A stretch of DNA of 64,000 bases from Balanoglossus misakiensis. Taxonomy: Eukaryota > Hemichordata. Below are positions 1 through 14,400 of this stretch, one piece after another. Position 1 is the first letter of the stretch; every line of letters starts with the position of its first letter. A program made the position numbers and the translations under genes. Below the pieces are notes generated by a model. It worked only from the letters and a program-made list of their open reading frames with translations, had not been told where the DNA came from and did no database searches. The DNA lies in contig CM082593.2 of assembly GCA_040954595.2 (NCBI GenBank), positions 4,030,001 to 4,094,000 of the forward strand, in the 5' to 3' direction.

Positions 1-1700
1 ACACATCAGTTAACTGACTTAAATGGACAATTTTAAGTTTGAAAAATAAAATCATGCAAATAATTTTTAAAAATTTGTAGGTATTGGGGCTTTAATTTAT
101 GACCATAACACCGGTCATCACCCCAGATGTCCCATTTACGGTGCATCGTTTAGCGTGCGCAGTTTAACTACAGATATGGCGTTTGCATTTGGTGTGTTAT
201 CAATCATTCTCTGAAGAAGACGAGCTTATGATGGCCTCTACTGTCTGTATAGCAGTTGGCTGCAACTGAACTTTGTAATTTTATGTGGATTCTAACGCTG
301 GTTATCACTCGCTACGCTCCAAATACAGTGCACTGCGCTGACGTCATGTCGCCTCCTTCCTTGGGGGAAAATGATCGACAGTCGCACGTATGTCGCGTAA
401 GAGTAAACATGTAGCTAACACATGAAATATACTGTTCATTTAAATTTGTAATTTGCTGGTGAATTGCATTGCAATTTTCGTTCTCCCGTATCTTAGTATG
501 ACACAAGTGTTGACGGTTAGCTAATTGCTGTGCTTCATGTGTTATTCCTGATATTCTGATACTTTTTTTATGCCAGATGCTCAAAAAAATACCTTTAGTC
601 ATTTTCGGTTTTAAGAGAAATGAGTGCGAGATGCCTGGTTAGCATTAATTCCCCAATAAACCAGATAAATATCCAAGGCTAATAAGTGTAGACACCATTT
701 CAGCGGGGCCAGCTGCGTCCAGGTGATTTAACGCCTTGCTGGAGATAATCCCCAATGTAAGATGTTATAAAATAGTTTAAATTGCATCGAATTCTCCTGA
801 AACACTGATGTTTAGCCTTGCGTGCCCTCTATCCCGGAATTCAGCATTCCGGGAATTTTAGAATTTTCCCTTCCCTAGTTCTAGATTTTGAGGATATCAT
901 CCCCAATAAATATCTTTTTAAAAGAAAGATTGTGATCGTTAATTGAAACGCTCTTGAAATTTGACATCAGTGAATATGACATTTTAATGTGTTTTTTTTT
1001 TTATAATTGCTAACGTCTCTGATGGTATATATCACTAGATTTGAAATATGCTAATAGTGTAAAATAATCGTGATAATCTGTTCCAGTTTTCAAAGGTGTC
1101 TCTTCGAATATAACTGTGAAGTATCTCGATTGTGGCGAAAGAGTGCGCCCTCCCCCGATACAAGATTCTTCACTAACGTTTGTATTGGGATAAATGTATG
1201 TATTACCTAACCTATTTACAAATATTACCGCCCTCCCCCGCACAAATGGTCTATAAGTTTACAGTTTGTGAAAGAGGATTGCTATATGTCTAGTGTTATG
1301 AATGAACCCTTGAAACATGTGAAAAGAGTGGTTAAAATTAAGCATTCGGTTGAATGTAGGCCTAGACTTGTGAGATACGGGCGGACCATGCATCTCCTGG
1401 CACCAAGACTAAAACATTAGCTTACCATTCTCACAAACCTCGAGGGTTTTGAACAGATGTTAGGATGTACGTCAAACAGTTGTTAACTTAGAAAATAGAC
1501 CTGTTGACAATGCAACACTGTTATCTTAATAACTAAAATTGGATCATTTCTATTTCAAGTTTCAATATGACTTTCATGTTGTACTTGGAACTTTCAATTT
1601 GAACGGACCATTGATTTTGAAATCTTTTTTTCCCGTACTAGCTTAAGCTTGAAGCTGTATTTCACAATACAACTTTTTATCAGACCAATTCATTGTAAGA
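1..1700. other. Left flank, no gene recognised
   Basis: AT-rich sequence with no exon-like segment that I could support on either strand. The longest open frame, about 96 codons on the minus strand at 312-602, has ordinary low-complexity composition and no splice or start context. A TGACGTCA palindrome (CRE-type) lies near position 340. The stretch is probably intergenic DNA upstream of the coiled-coil gene. Confidence 0.5.
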
Positions 1701-1803
1701 GGAATACGCCATGACAATGAACAAATTATGCATCTTCGTGACCGCAGGGATAAACAAGCTGAAGCCAGCTGCAGCTCTGACGCACCCGTCATCTGTATCC
1801 AAG

Positions 1804-1995
1804 GTGAGACGCGCTGCGCATGCTCAGATTTATTGTCGAATCTAAAATATGGCGGCCTCAGGTAGAAAAGTTTATCTGCATGCTGTCAGGCGTGTGAATC
1901 ACACTGCGGTGGTTGGCTGAGCGTCTTCTACCGGATATCCACAATTTTCAGATGCCCTCCACAATGACAGCCACTCCTTCATTGAAAGGTAAGCC
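1804..1995 (+). promoter_or_regulatory. Probable promoter and 5' leader of the coiled-coil gene
   Basis: This CpG-richer segment holds an NRF-1-like core (GCTGCGCATGCTCAG, about 1813-1827) and a YY1-type box (AAAATATGGCGGCC, about 1845). Both are typical of TATA-less housekeeping promoters near the start site. A good splice donor (TTGAAAG|GTAAGC) at 1989/1990 could join a leader exon to the acceptor before 2494. That leader would carry short upstream ATGs at 1849 and 1964. The assignment is inferred from motifs; no transcript evidence is available. Confidence 0.45.
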
Positions 1996-2497
1996 GAAAG
2001 CTGGATGCAGAAGCTGGGGTCTTCGTGACTGTCGTCTGTCGCGTTGTCTACGTTACAGTGGACGCTTACAATAGTACCGTTATATGGAAAAGAGGGGCGG
2101 GGCTGTGCGGGAAGAGATGTTTTTATTACGCCGTGTCTAAACAGGCGGAAAAGGCCTGATTTGCCAGCCTGGCACGTGTTGTCGTGATCTTTTCATTATA
2201 ATATTATGCCGTGGTTCACTTATTTTTGCAAAAACAGCGGAGTACAGATGATAACATCGGCTGCAAGTGTGATGTAATGATGCTGATGTTGACATGTTGA
2301 TTTCACAGTAAGTTTCAGATCCTCGATAACCTGTAACGGGCCCGTATAACCTCGCCACAGTTTTTCTCCGAGGGCATATACCCGTAGAGGCTTCGTGTTG
2401 TCAAGGACATTTGCAGTTACAAAGGATACTAAGCGAAGCGAGTTCTGAATCGACCATAAACGTTGGCAATAAAACATGAACTCTTCGTTTCAGAACG

Positions 2498-5400
2498 ATG
2501 GCCAGTATAAAGCTCAAAGCCTTTCGAAGCTTGAGTCTCAGAAGCAGTGCTTCCCCACCAGCCGTGAAGGAAGACACGAACGGTACAGAACAGTCCACGA
2601 ATATATTCGGAATTCAGCTTGAGGTAAAAAGACAACAACACTTTTTAGCATTTGATCGATTATTTCCGTTACGCGTAAATTGAAGAACAACAATAGCAGC
2701 ATCGATTTACGACCAACGTGTTTTGTTTTCTCTGTGTCTTGTACATAAAAAATCCTTTACATGTAATTATTTCTTCTGAGTAGGAGGCGTAAACTGTCAG
2801 TTTATGGGGGTGTTGCTCGTGTTGTACAATTCGCTACCAGGTTTACGTCCCAAAGTCTGTCTGTCTTTGGAGAAAAAATGTAAAAAACAGGAGATTGTCT
2901 TGGATATTTAGAGCTTTCTTATATGAACAAAATGATTGGTAAATTTATAAATTTTGATTGATGTGGCTGTACCATGATGTGTCACCCTGTAGCTGACTAC
3001 TTCATCAGCTGTTACAATGTTTTGTCAAGCTGTGAAGAGCTGTAACTAACAGTACCAACTTTGCCCAGCAGTTTGTTTACATGCATGCTTAGGAGTCTGG
3101 CACCAAGCAAACGCAATGATAGAAAATGTTTCTGTAGCAAAAGAAATTTCTGGTGATACTAATATAGGTATTTTGTACACAGAGTGACCAACCACCTGTT
3201 GATTGAGATTCTTACAGAACCACTTAGACTCTTGACAAAAAAATAGTGGCATATTTGAACTAGTATCAAATATTCTCACAGAACTTAGATTTTATGACTA
3301 TAACCATTATCCTGTGTTAGCCAGAACATTTTACTTTGAGCATACACACCTGTTAGCCCTCTGATAGGGACATGTGATGTATTTCTTGCATCACCATTGT
3401 GTTTGTTGTGTCAATAGCACGTCATTTCAGTTTCGAGGACATAAAATACGCTGCAAACTTCGAACGTGAGGAAGTGAATGACTGACCCACATGATATGTG
3501 ATTTCTCTCCCTGACTGAAACCTGGTAGAAGTACTAAACCATTCCAACAGCACAATTGAAAGTATTGACAATGTCAGGCCCTTCCCTTTGTAGTTCTGTG
3601 TGACTCTTCAAATTCTTCACACCCTCGCAGTTCATTCACTCAATGCATCAGTTGTATTCTGTTCTTGTGCTTGACCCACTTGTTGGCATTGATTCGATCA
3701 CCAGAGACAAGATGCTTTTGAGTTTGTAGAAATCATGGGTATTTTATGAGTTAAAACTAATAAAAGAGCGTTACAGCGTACAGTCGTAAAAATTAATGCA
3801 TATACCATATGCGAATCTTGGAGAAGATGGGGACCCTTTAAACTGTGAATCAAGCCAGTCAGTGGCCGATTTGTAAAAAATGCTAACAGGCCTGCCAAGC
3901 AAGTGGTCATTCTGAATGTCTGTGTTGATAACAGTTGAACACTGATCAGATTTTATTCCCTGGAGACCATGGATAATCTTGTATTTGTTTGAGTCTTGAT
4001 TACACTAATTGACCACCTTTCAAGAGAGAACACTTTTGATATAGTTAGCCCTCCCAGTGGGGTCTTAATTAAGTGCAATTAAGAATGTAAATAACTTACT
4101 TGCATGCTAACCACTATCGGCCAGATTACACTTAAAATCTCCAGGCTTGATTTTTTTTACCCATTAAGAGCATCCCATTAATGTTTTAAAAGGCCTCTGC
4201 AAAGGCGTTAGAGTTGCTCAATCTTAAATTGTTGTATTGGTCATCAGAATAGGTACTAAACACCGATAATGTTGATCGGAGTAAAACCAAGATTATAACA
4301 CAGATGGTAGGTCGTGAAGTGTTCATATCTAGCCATCAGAATGGGTCATAAATGTCCGTAATGGCTCTTAGAATGTGCCATTACCTATCCGCAATCTTGG
4401 ACTTACGCCATGTGGACTAACAGTGAAATGTTTAGTCTAGTCCCTCATGAAAGAATACTTATCGATTGCAGTGAATTATATTGAGGAATTCCCTATTGTG
4501 AGAGAGTCATGTAGGTTTATTTCCAAGCTTTGTATTCAAAAGCATAAGTGCCAACAGTTGCACACTGCGGTCCCGAGCATTCTTTAAGACTCAGTCGTGA
4601 GTTCAGTGTGTACGCTTTAATTAACCTATCCCAGTTGCATTGAGATCTGTTCAGTCGTTCAGGTTTCAATGCAGGCGTACATCGATCAGTGGCATAGTGG
4701 AGAAGTCACGCATGCTTTGACCACTTGGCCCTCTCATTCAGTCCGCATTACTCCAGTCATTTGTGAATTGCATTGAGAAGATGGTATGTGTGTCTCCAAG
4801 AACTCTCCGTTTCGAACCATTGGAATGTGTGACCTACCTTTTTCTGTGCAACCCTGGATTTGGCTACCAGGGTTTATTTATACATCAGCTAATCAAGCAT
4901 TTAAAACTGGAATGAGAATTATTTAATATTAAAACTGGCGGCAATTAATTATTTTATGAATTTACCCCTATAATAGTTGTACTGCTTTGTTGGGGTCTTA
5001 CAGCAGTCCACAGGTGGTACGGACAATCAGTGCGTTATAGTTCTTGGGGATATACTTATTGTGGGCTTTGTGTTTCAAAGTGTTGAAAATCTTGACAAGT
5101 CGTCGAGCGTAACTCGCGCACACACTGAGAACACGTTTGACAGCGGTACTCAGGCTTTTGTTTGAGTATTCTTTGCATTGCTGCTCAGCTATGCAACCCG
5201 GAGGCTGCCCTGAGAAGTGGCTGTAGTTTTGAGCAATGCAGGCATTCTGTCACTGAAAGGCGTTTAGTGTGTGCCAGATAAGTGGAGTACTTGGGGGTAA
5301 TTGTGGACATTGTCGGCTGCAGTCTTTCAGCTCACAATGCGAGAATTGTTGCAGGAAATCAAAGTATTTTATTAAACCACATGTTATTTATAGAAGTTAT

Positions 5401-8400
5401 GATTAATAACATGTACAGTATTGCGTAGCATCTGTCACAATGTCAACACTGTACGATTGTCGTACAGAACCGATCATTCGTCGCCACGGCAACATATATA
5501 TCTGTATTGATTCAATTCTGTGTTTAAAACATATGTGGTATGATACTTGTTTGTTTCTTTCCTGAGAGCTCCATGCAGAGTCCTTCACATTGATCCTGTC
5601 AACAGCAATAGATGGACATAAATTGTGATTGCATACATTATCGGAATACCACGGAAGCCATCATTAAAAAAAAAGAAAACAAAACTATAGCTGTCATCAA
5701 TAAAAATGTGTAGTGAAATGTACAGTTCATATGTGGAAATAATGAAGCTGTATTTGAGACAGAAACTCAACATGTATGCAAATAATTCACTAGTGTATAG
5801 CTAATTGAAATTGTATCAAAGCTTATAAAGAACTGTATGCACACATTGCATTGCATAATGCTATCATGTCATGGCCTGTTACTCTGTTAGTATTACATTT
5901 TATTGACAATAGGTATTGTTGCTAATTCACGTATCGCATAAATATTCATTGATCTGTTTTTGAGATCAAAATCTGCTGGTAGAAACTGAGCAAAGGCAAA
6001 CCAAAGATATTCACGAAGGATTGTGGGTAATGTGTTTACATGAACAAACCACGCTTGTGTGTTACCATTATAAGCAGTGTGGGCTCAGTATGCTGTTTCT
6101 GAGTTGGGTATACCGTGGTCACGACATATGTTTACTCATCAATAAATTGAGAGCCCTTTAAATAGCAATGATCAAAAGATAGATGGAGGAAGTCGTTTAT
6201 TTGCTGAAATTTGAAAATTTGGAATGTGAAAAATCTACCTGGAACAATGGAAGTATAAAACCATCTTCCCTATAATGAAATAACTAAGTCAACTGTTTTT
6301 TTTTATTTTACAAATGTATATAGAAAGAATTATTGTTGTGAAATGAAAGATTATAATAGGTATGCATCACTCAATATTCTATGAAAAGCTTTCCATGACT
6401 GATGAGTTTTGTCTGACAATCCTGTGACACTAGTGAAAATCAATTTCGATCTTGCGAAATATTCCTTATGAAAACAACGTTGGAAATGATAGATATGAAA
6501 GCATCAAATCACACTGAATAATTTTGAGTATGATAAATGTGAAAATACAATTTCGCAATTTTATTCAACATCTAATTTATTGCCATTTTTGTGTGCGTGT
6601 GGCGAGAGCTAAGCAATAAAATGCGTGGGTAAATTTAAATATGAATTTCATGACGCATTTCACTAATCAATGCTTATTTTTAGAAATGAGAAACTCATTG
6701 AAATTTAATTATGTGCATTTTTCGAAAGTGTTCAATTTGTATTCGTTACATCTTTTGGTGTGAAAAATACATGATGGTCTAGTCAATTATTGAGCGTTTA
6801 TTGTAGTTTTTGGCAGTGATATCAAACCTTGTTTGAAAATGAAGAGTCCTTGACTCTTATGTGTAGGTCGTTGCCCTCGTGCAGTTAATACAAAAATATC
6901 CACTGTTGGTACATACGCACCCTGTATCCATGGTTACAGAGAGCTGTCAATTGCTAATTACACTAGTTACATTCTCCAATAGTATCACGTTATCAGGACT
7001 GGCTGACCTGTGAAAATAGAACCAAAATATTCTATCAGCCTGGCCTAATAAAAGAAGACAAAGTGAAAGATATTTTTGAAATCAAAATGAATATATTAAG
7101 GTCTGCGTAATAATACTGGTATCATTTATAGTCCATCAACTCTCACTATCTGTCTATTGAATTTTTATAGTTCAACAGCTTGTTTAAGAAAGTTCATATA
7201 ACCCCTACCAGTAATATCCTATCTAAGGATATTATAAAGTTGAACCATTTTTGGTCAGGTTTCTTTGCTACAAGCTTAAAGAGCAATTGTAAATGGTACT
7301 GATAACAGGACAGTACATGTATATAAATGTATATTTACAGATGAAAGTGAGCCCTCTAGCGTCAAATAGGGAAAATACTGACAGATACTTTTCAAATGGA
7401 CAGATGTTTTTCGATGAAAATTGTTTTCCTTCATTAACACAGACTGATCATGTGTACTCTATGATGTTAATAGTGTTCCGATGGTTTTCATTAATTTTTG
7501 TCTTTATCTTTCAAGTAAAAAGACTAACCTTGCCTTTCCACTACATATGAGCACTTGAAAATGTTTATACCAGTATGCTAATTCTGAGTACCATACAACC
7601 ACGCCCAGAATAAAATTATCTACAACCACACCCAGATTATCTATTACATCATGAGTCACATGTACAACCAGGTGGATCCTAATCAAAATCTATAAATGTG
7701 AAGTGATCTGCTGTCATGGTTACTTGAGAGACCTTGCTTTAAACGTTTCATAATTTATGTTAGGCTGGAGGGGGATAATTCTGCGTTAAGGAGTCATCGC
7801 TAAAGTGAGTGTCAGAAACGATATGAAAAGTGCAGAAATGGTTAAAACTGTTAACAGATACTGGTGTGTACTCTTAATGATGATTTTTTTAGCTGAAATA
7901 CAGTTTCTGGAAAAAGGGACATTTAATAATTAAAATAAAAAATACCCTTCACTCATATTACTTCAGGGAATAAAAGTGGTTGTGGCTACTGTTAGGTTTG
8001 TAGCAGAAACGTGAGATGTTCCCTGATTGTGTAGAGGACACTACCTTATAAGTTACTCTCCCTGACGAACACTCAAGGTATCCTGTTTATTGTTGAGTCA
8101 GTGCTCGTGATATGCAGACCAAAAATACACAGCTGTGTCATCAGGGTGGATACAGGAACAATTTGGATCCCTTGCACCATGAAATAATCCATCTGGAGTC
8201 TGTTTTAGAGTCTGACAATACGAACATTGGTTGAGGAAGAAATCACGCTCTTCTGGTTACTGTCTTGGCTAATTGGGAAAAAATCATTGTTTGGGGATTA
8301 AGCATGACTGTGGAAATGATGGAGACCACTGTGGATTTTGCTACTGAAATGGATTTTCTATCAGACAGTGTGAGTCAGTTTCCATGGTAACACTTCCAAC

Positions 8401-11400
8401 CTCAACTACTACAGTTTCCTGGTAAATTAAGAAGTGTCCTGATTCATCAGACTTATAAAAAGGCACCCTGATTTTTTGTCATTTTTTTTGTGTAAATTTG
8501 TAGATAATTGTATATTTGATATTTTTTTGCAAAATGCACCTGTCTTGTCAGGCTTAATATATGTGCGTAATGATAATGTACTTTTCATCAGATATCTAAT
8601 GATATCTGTAGAGTTTTTGTATATGACAAAAATTTGTCTCTTGGTAGTGAAACAGTGGAATTGATTACATAAGCATCAAATAAAATCCTTGCATGATTGG
8701 CCAATGTTTAATATACACCGAGGTCTATGAAGCCTCAAATATATGTCACACGCAATTGCAAGGCTTCAGTAATGTCATAATTGTAGTTTATTGCAAAATG
8801 CTGGTTTCTGTGCATCTTGTGAATCACATCAGAAATGCTTGGTAATTAACCTCTTTTATTCAGATGTCAGACAAGAACACTCATGGAAGACTTTATTTTG
8901 CAGGTGACAAACCGATTACTGGAAGCCGAACGGAGACGCTTGCGAGTCCTGCAGAGAGAACTTAGTCAGCTTGATCAGGAAGAGGGTGCAGAAAAGGTAG
9001 GGTTGGGAAAAATTTGCAAGGAATATTGAGCATTCTGTGTAACCTTGTCAACCTTACAGGGCTCGAATTAAACCTTGAACAATCACAGTCAACCTCAGTT
9101 CCTAATTGCTCAAATGACTGATGATTGATTCTACGTGACTGATCGTTCATAACAAGTACTAATGATATCAGCATAATCATTTCAACCTGTGTGACCATGA
9201 GCGTGATTGATTTTTTCGATGAATGTTCATTTGTTTTATCCCCCATGCTCATAATATTATTTTTTTATTTTTTCAGCACAAGAAGTTGAACAGAGAACAA
9301 GAATATCTGAGGTATGTCTTTGGTCTCGGAAATGTTTGCTAATATCACCATCACTGAGATAACACGTAATTTAATCATGACCTTTTCATGTTATATTTTT
9401 TACACGTATGCAGTCGTCTTCAAGATCAACATGATAGGCTTGAACAAGAATATCAAGACAATGCCATGGGTGCTTTTAGAATCCACTACAAGAGGTCGGT
9501 CAAGGTAAGTGTCATTTATTTTCCCTGTGTCACGTTCTCAGAGTAGTGTCAGGATTCAATGCGTTTGCCATTATGTGATTTGTTTATTAATTGTATTTTT
9601 TTTTATTTGTTTCAGTCACAGCGGAGTCAACCTCATATCGGTTTAAAGCAGACATCCAAAATTAGGGTAAGTTAATATATTATCTTGAAATTGTACACAT
9701 ATCTCAATTCTACTCATCTCATCTCACCAAGGACTGAATCATCAAAATGATAAAGTCCTTCATGTCTGTATGTAGTTAGTATGTAGTTCAATACACTCTA
9801 TTTGTAGACTATTACGGCCAATTTTGGATTTGAAAAGATTTTTTTCCTTTTTCTGAAGATTTTGTATGCAAATCTGAATAAAAGCCTTCATAAAGTTAAA
9901 TGAAAAGCAATTATTCCTTGTAGACCAAGGAAACATAATCATAAAATAGCCAGTTAATCACTGAAAATGGAAATGTCATTGTGATTTTAATTGACTTGTC
10001 ATGAAAAAATTATTGCCAGCTTTTTATAATAGATAATCCGCAGGATGAATTAATCTATTATCGTAGTTCGTCTTATAATACTTCAGGGTTTCATGTAAGA
10101 TGCCATTTAGGATTATGACTCCTTTGGCATCACTGAAGGGGGTTTTGAAATATCCCTGTGCCCAATGAATGTTACTCAGACATATACCCCCAATCAAGTA
10201 CATGTATAGCTGGCTTCACTCGAAGTTCTAATATGAACACTGCCCTCAATGACAACTGTGACACATTCAATTCTGACATAACAGAGCCCTCTCGTCTTCA
10301 CGTTTCAAACTTAGACTCCCGTCATCGTAAACCACAATCCCCTGTTTAGTTGTCAATATAATTTTGCATAAGTGAAACATTTGTCTGCTCCAATCATAAC
10401 CTTGAATGGTATGTAATGACAGGTGTCGGGAAACTGCAGATTCCTCGGACAGGTTCGTTAATAATCTTTTACCACTCGGCCTGTTCCCTGTGGATAGGCA
10501 GTCAACACAATGTGTATCCCTAGCCTTATGGAAAGTATGAGATAAGGTCTCTTTTAATGGTTATCTGTGATCATACAACACAGATATATTTCTTCACAAG
10601 ATATTTTTATTTTTACTACTGTGTTTATAATTAGTTCGTGTGATATCAGTGAAATGAAACCCTAACGTAGGAATTTTGCTTATTTTAGAATTGAGAGTGT
10701 GTTGGTCATGAGAATTTATGTCCAGATAAATCTCCAAAGAATGTTAGATGAATCAGGGGATGGCTCTGTGGAGTCTGGAATACCTCCATTAAAGTTTGAT
10801 ATTTGAAAGGAAAACTTTTTCCTGTGAAATTTACCCGTTTTTTTTTTTTTTTTTTTTGGCAAGTGGTCTTTATTTAGTACATGTAATTCTAGGACATCGG
10901 CTCAACATTCTTCATATTATAATCAAATAAATACAGAAAAAGGACAGGAATATATGAAGGCTGCTAGACATTGCAGTGTATCTGGATCCTATGTGTGATA
11001 TTATGCTATATAATAATCCTCAGATTCCCAGGTTTTACAAATGCATTGGTTGCTATGCAGTTGCCGATGGAAATAAAATGCAAATGTTTGATTTGAGGTA
11101 TCCTTCAGTTTGGTATGCAGTGCATTTCATCTTGATGTCGATAACGATGTACATTGCTGTGAGTGGATTGTTACGTCATGTCCATTTGGCTTCGAAATCC
11201 AATTTCAGTTGCGAGGAACTGGTGTTTCTCAAAGATAAGGGAGTATTGGTCCCGAACAGTCGACACCTTTCCTGGACTGAGTCACACCGTGTGATTTTCC
11301 TGAAAAGTTAGACGGGCAGGCAATTAGTGACTCGGGTCTAACCTGGCATCGATGACAAATATTTCAAGCATGAACTTGGTTCTCTAATCAACTGGGTGGC

Positions 11401-14400
11401 TCGCGCATTTTTGCGACCACGGGAGGTACGGTGTAGTCGGCGACAAATACTTGAGGGCCTAGGGGGGCCTTTCCCTTGACGGGACTCGTGTGGATTGTTG
11501 AATCAGGCCGGCAAGATGATACATGATTAGCAGCCGAGACGCACAAGTGTATGTACGATATTGCCTGTGCCTTCAGTGTGTGCGTATATAGTCCCCGTTC
11601 ATTCATTCCATCATGGAGGGTTTGTTCAACTGTGCCTCGACGCTTTGGGTCTGGGTGATCGAGACCGGCAAAGTGTTCTGGAACTTGTACCGTACGGGCA
11701 ATCTGGCGCCGCCGGCAAACCGGTTATCCAGGAGAATCCGGAATGGAGATGGGGGTAACGTCGGAAGGTTTAGTTCGGATGGCATTGAGGAAAGAGCTGG
11801 TGCAGACAGCGATTGTGTGCAGGAAATCGAACAATGCGATCAGGTAAAACAAATTCCTCAAATTATTTTGACGTGTAGGTCATACTGGAAAAAAGTCATG
11901 CTCTATGTATATAATAGTTCTTTCAAGTCAACCATATGTATCACATTTGCTATTTAAAAAATGATTTCTGAGACAAATATTCATCATTTTCTACTTTTAA
12001 TTTGATAGTTAAAATGTTCTATCTAGGTACGTGTTACTTGACATGACAAAATGCTAACAAATATTACGTCATATGTTCACACTTTGACAAATATAAGCGT
12101 TTGGTTTTCAAAAAAATCAAAAATATATTGAGAGACATTTCTTTCCAGTAAGTGGAGGATATCATAAATTCTTCATATGCATATTAAAAGTAAACATCTG
12201 TTAGGGCATATAACTGTTTCCTTAGGTTGCCTTAATCTGACCTACTAACCTGGGGGTGTCATGTGTGTCCTCTAGGCTGCAATGATTGGCCATTTAAGTT
12301 GATACAGCTATTGACAAATTGATAATACTGTTGACTATCACAATGGAACAATTGTAATGCTTTGTGTTGAGAGAACAGCCCGATTGTGTTAATACTTTAT
12401 AGATTGCATTTGAAGTAAACCTTACCCATAAAAGATAATGCCTGTGCTCTAATATACGTTACCTATTAAATATAAGTGCATACCATAAATTCTATGTACA
12501 GAACCATTATCCACACCATTTCACTGTGAGGCAGTCATATCCTGTAAAATTAACTTTTAATATTCACATGTTTTCGGTTGAACTGGCAGCCATTCTATTG
12601 TGGTGTCAACAGTGGTTCTCTGTCCTTATTATTGAAAATTTTTTTTTTAAAAAGAATACACTTTCATCCGAAGTTGTTACAACTTCATGTGTAGAAACCT
12701 AATAAAATGTAAGTGTAAATGACGAGATTATCATATAGTGACTAGTGTTCCTGGAATGTGGACTTTTGAACGACTTTTGAACTACAGTGATAATGAAATT
12801 ATGAAAAAAGCAATGAAAAGTTATTGATGGCGTGGAATTATTTCAACTGTCCCAGTGGTAGCCAAAGGGGAATGATAAATATTGTGTTGAGCATTAAATC
12901 TCATGTCTGCAGATTCTAACAAACCCTGTGTAAGGAATTTGATATATAGCTATGCTTGTGGCCTTTCTCCAACTCCATACCCCACATGTTGAGGCTTATT
13001 AAACGTGCAGTCTCAGACATTGGGTTTTCGCGCCAGAGAAACCACTAATAGGCAATTGTATGGTCCAATTGTAGGATGGTATACTTCATGTTGCCCAGAC
13101 CGACCTTGGTCTGGTGATAAGCGTTGAAGGCCGAGAGGTTATTTGACCTTCTAGGCTTTGCAACTAATCCATCCATCAGTTTTTTTCTGATTAAACTGAA
13201 GTCCTTTGACCAAGTGCAAATTCTTATTCTAGAAAGTAGGATTCTGTTTTAAAATGACTGTCATATTCAACTTTTTAATATTCAAATATTATCACACAAC
13301 TTTGTATATGCAGAAGTGATAATTCCAACTCCCATTACATTGCTTCTGGTTGCTACTATTCAGTGAGATGACAAGCTCCAATTAGAGCTTTGCTTTCATA
13401 AGCACCTGATTGCCCGGAAGCACCGCCAACAGTGATTGGCCAGTTCAGATACAGTCATTCGAACTGGGTATCACCCAGCATGAGGTAAAATCCCACACTG
13501 CGACAGTAGCCGCAACTGAAGGAAACTGTGACCCGGTTTAAGTACATGTTTATGCAGGAATTATGATGAAAAAATCTCAAAATAACTCCTTTGGGTTAGC
13601 CAAAGGAAACAGATGCATGGTTTTGATAAATAAAGTCCAAATGTTTGTATTAGACACTGGGGTGGCTTAGTTTTTGCTCATAAACATGGAGTTTTCTGAA
13701 GAGGTGCTTTCATCTCTGCGTGATCGTCAAAGACAGAGGATCATGTATTGTTTTATTATGCAGGTAAGGAATTGGATATCATTGTAATGATCCTCTAATA
13801 GCAGTTTGTCTTTATTGACTTTGTAATTGAGTGTCAAGGTCATTACCAGGGTTAATATCATAATTCACCTTGAAGTATGTGGAGTGCTGCAATTGGAATT
13901 TGTCAACAGTGATTTGTACCTTTTATTTGCAGTTTAAAGTGGTTATAGTGCCATACAAAATATGAATATCAGGGTGTGAGCTAATTTATAACATTGGCGA
14001 GAACAAAAAAAAGACAGATGCATTACTTTGAATACATGCTAAATTAGGCAAGATGTCATAAGATATATGAACTGTATGTTGACATTATCATATAACAGTG
14101 TACATTGTATTGAGGACATGGATATACCCACACTGTGTCTTTATGGTAAGACCCACCAACAAGATTGGTATCATGTCATGAAGTCGGGTCACCGGGGTAA
14201 CCTCATCCCTCACTTCTGCTGGTCACAATAATTTGGTGATCTCTGTAATCTTGACTGGATATAGAGTCACATACCGTATTTGAAACACATGGTATTAAAG
14301 ACAGTGCTTTCGGGTGAGAACTGGTGTCGTAAAGTTTTACTGTCATGAAGCTGTCAACTGTTTATATGTGTGCCGTTAATTGCTCTACTTACCCTCAGGT

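Noticed and set aside
2494-2620. Second open frame (starting NDGQYKAQS) through the first coiled-coil exon
   Set aside because: It ends in a stop just before the donor and cannot join the next exon. The MASIKLKAF frame splices in phase to VTNRLLEAE.
10158-10349. 63-codon plus frame with protein-like composition after the coiled-coil exons
   Set aside because: An in-frame stop lies just upstream, and the only AG acceptor gives phase 1, while the preceding exon ends in phase 0. It cannot be joined.
10976-11311. 111-codon plus frame with a hydrophobic patch
   Set aside because: The first codon is GTG, not ATG. No acceptor or donor context was found, and it lies upstream of the TATA candidate. 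It is probably chance.
13040-13160. Possible tRNA-like or SINE-like sequence with a short CCAGACC/GGTCTGG hairpin
   Set aside because: No A box and B box pair at tRNA spacing and no cloverleaf could be drawn.
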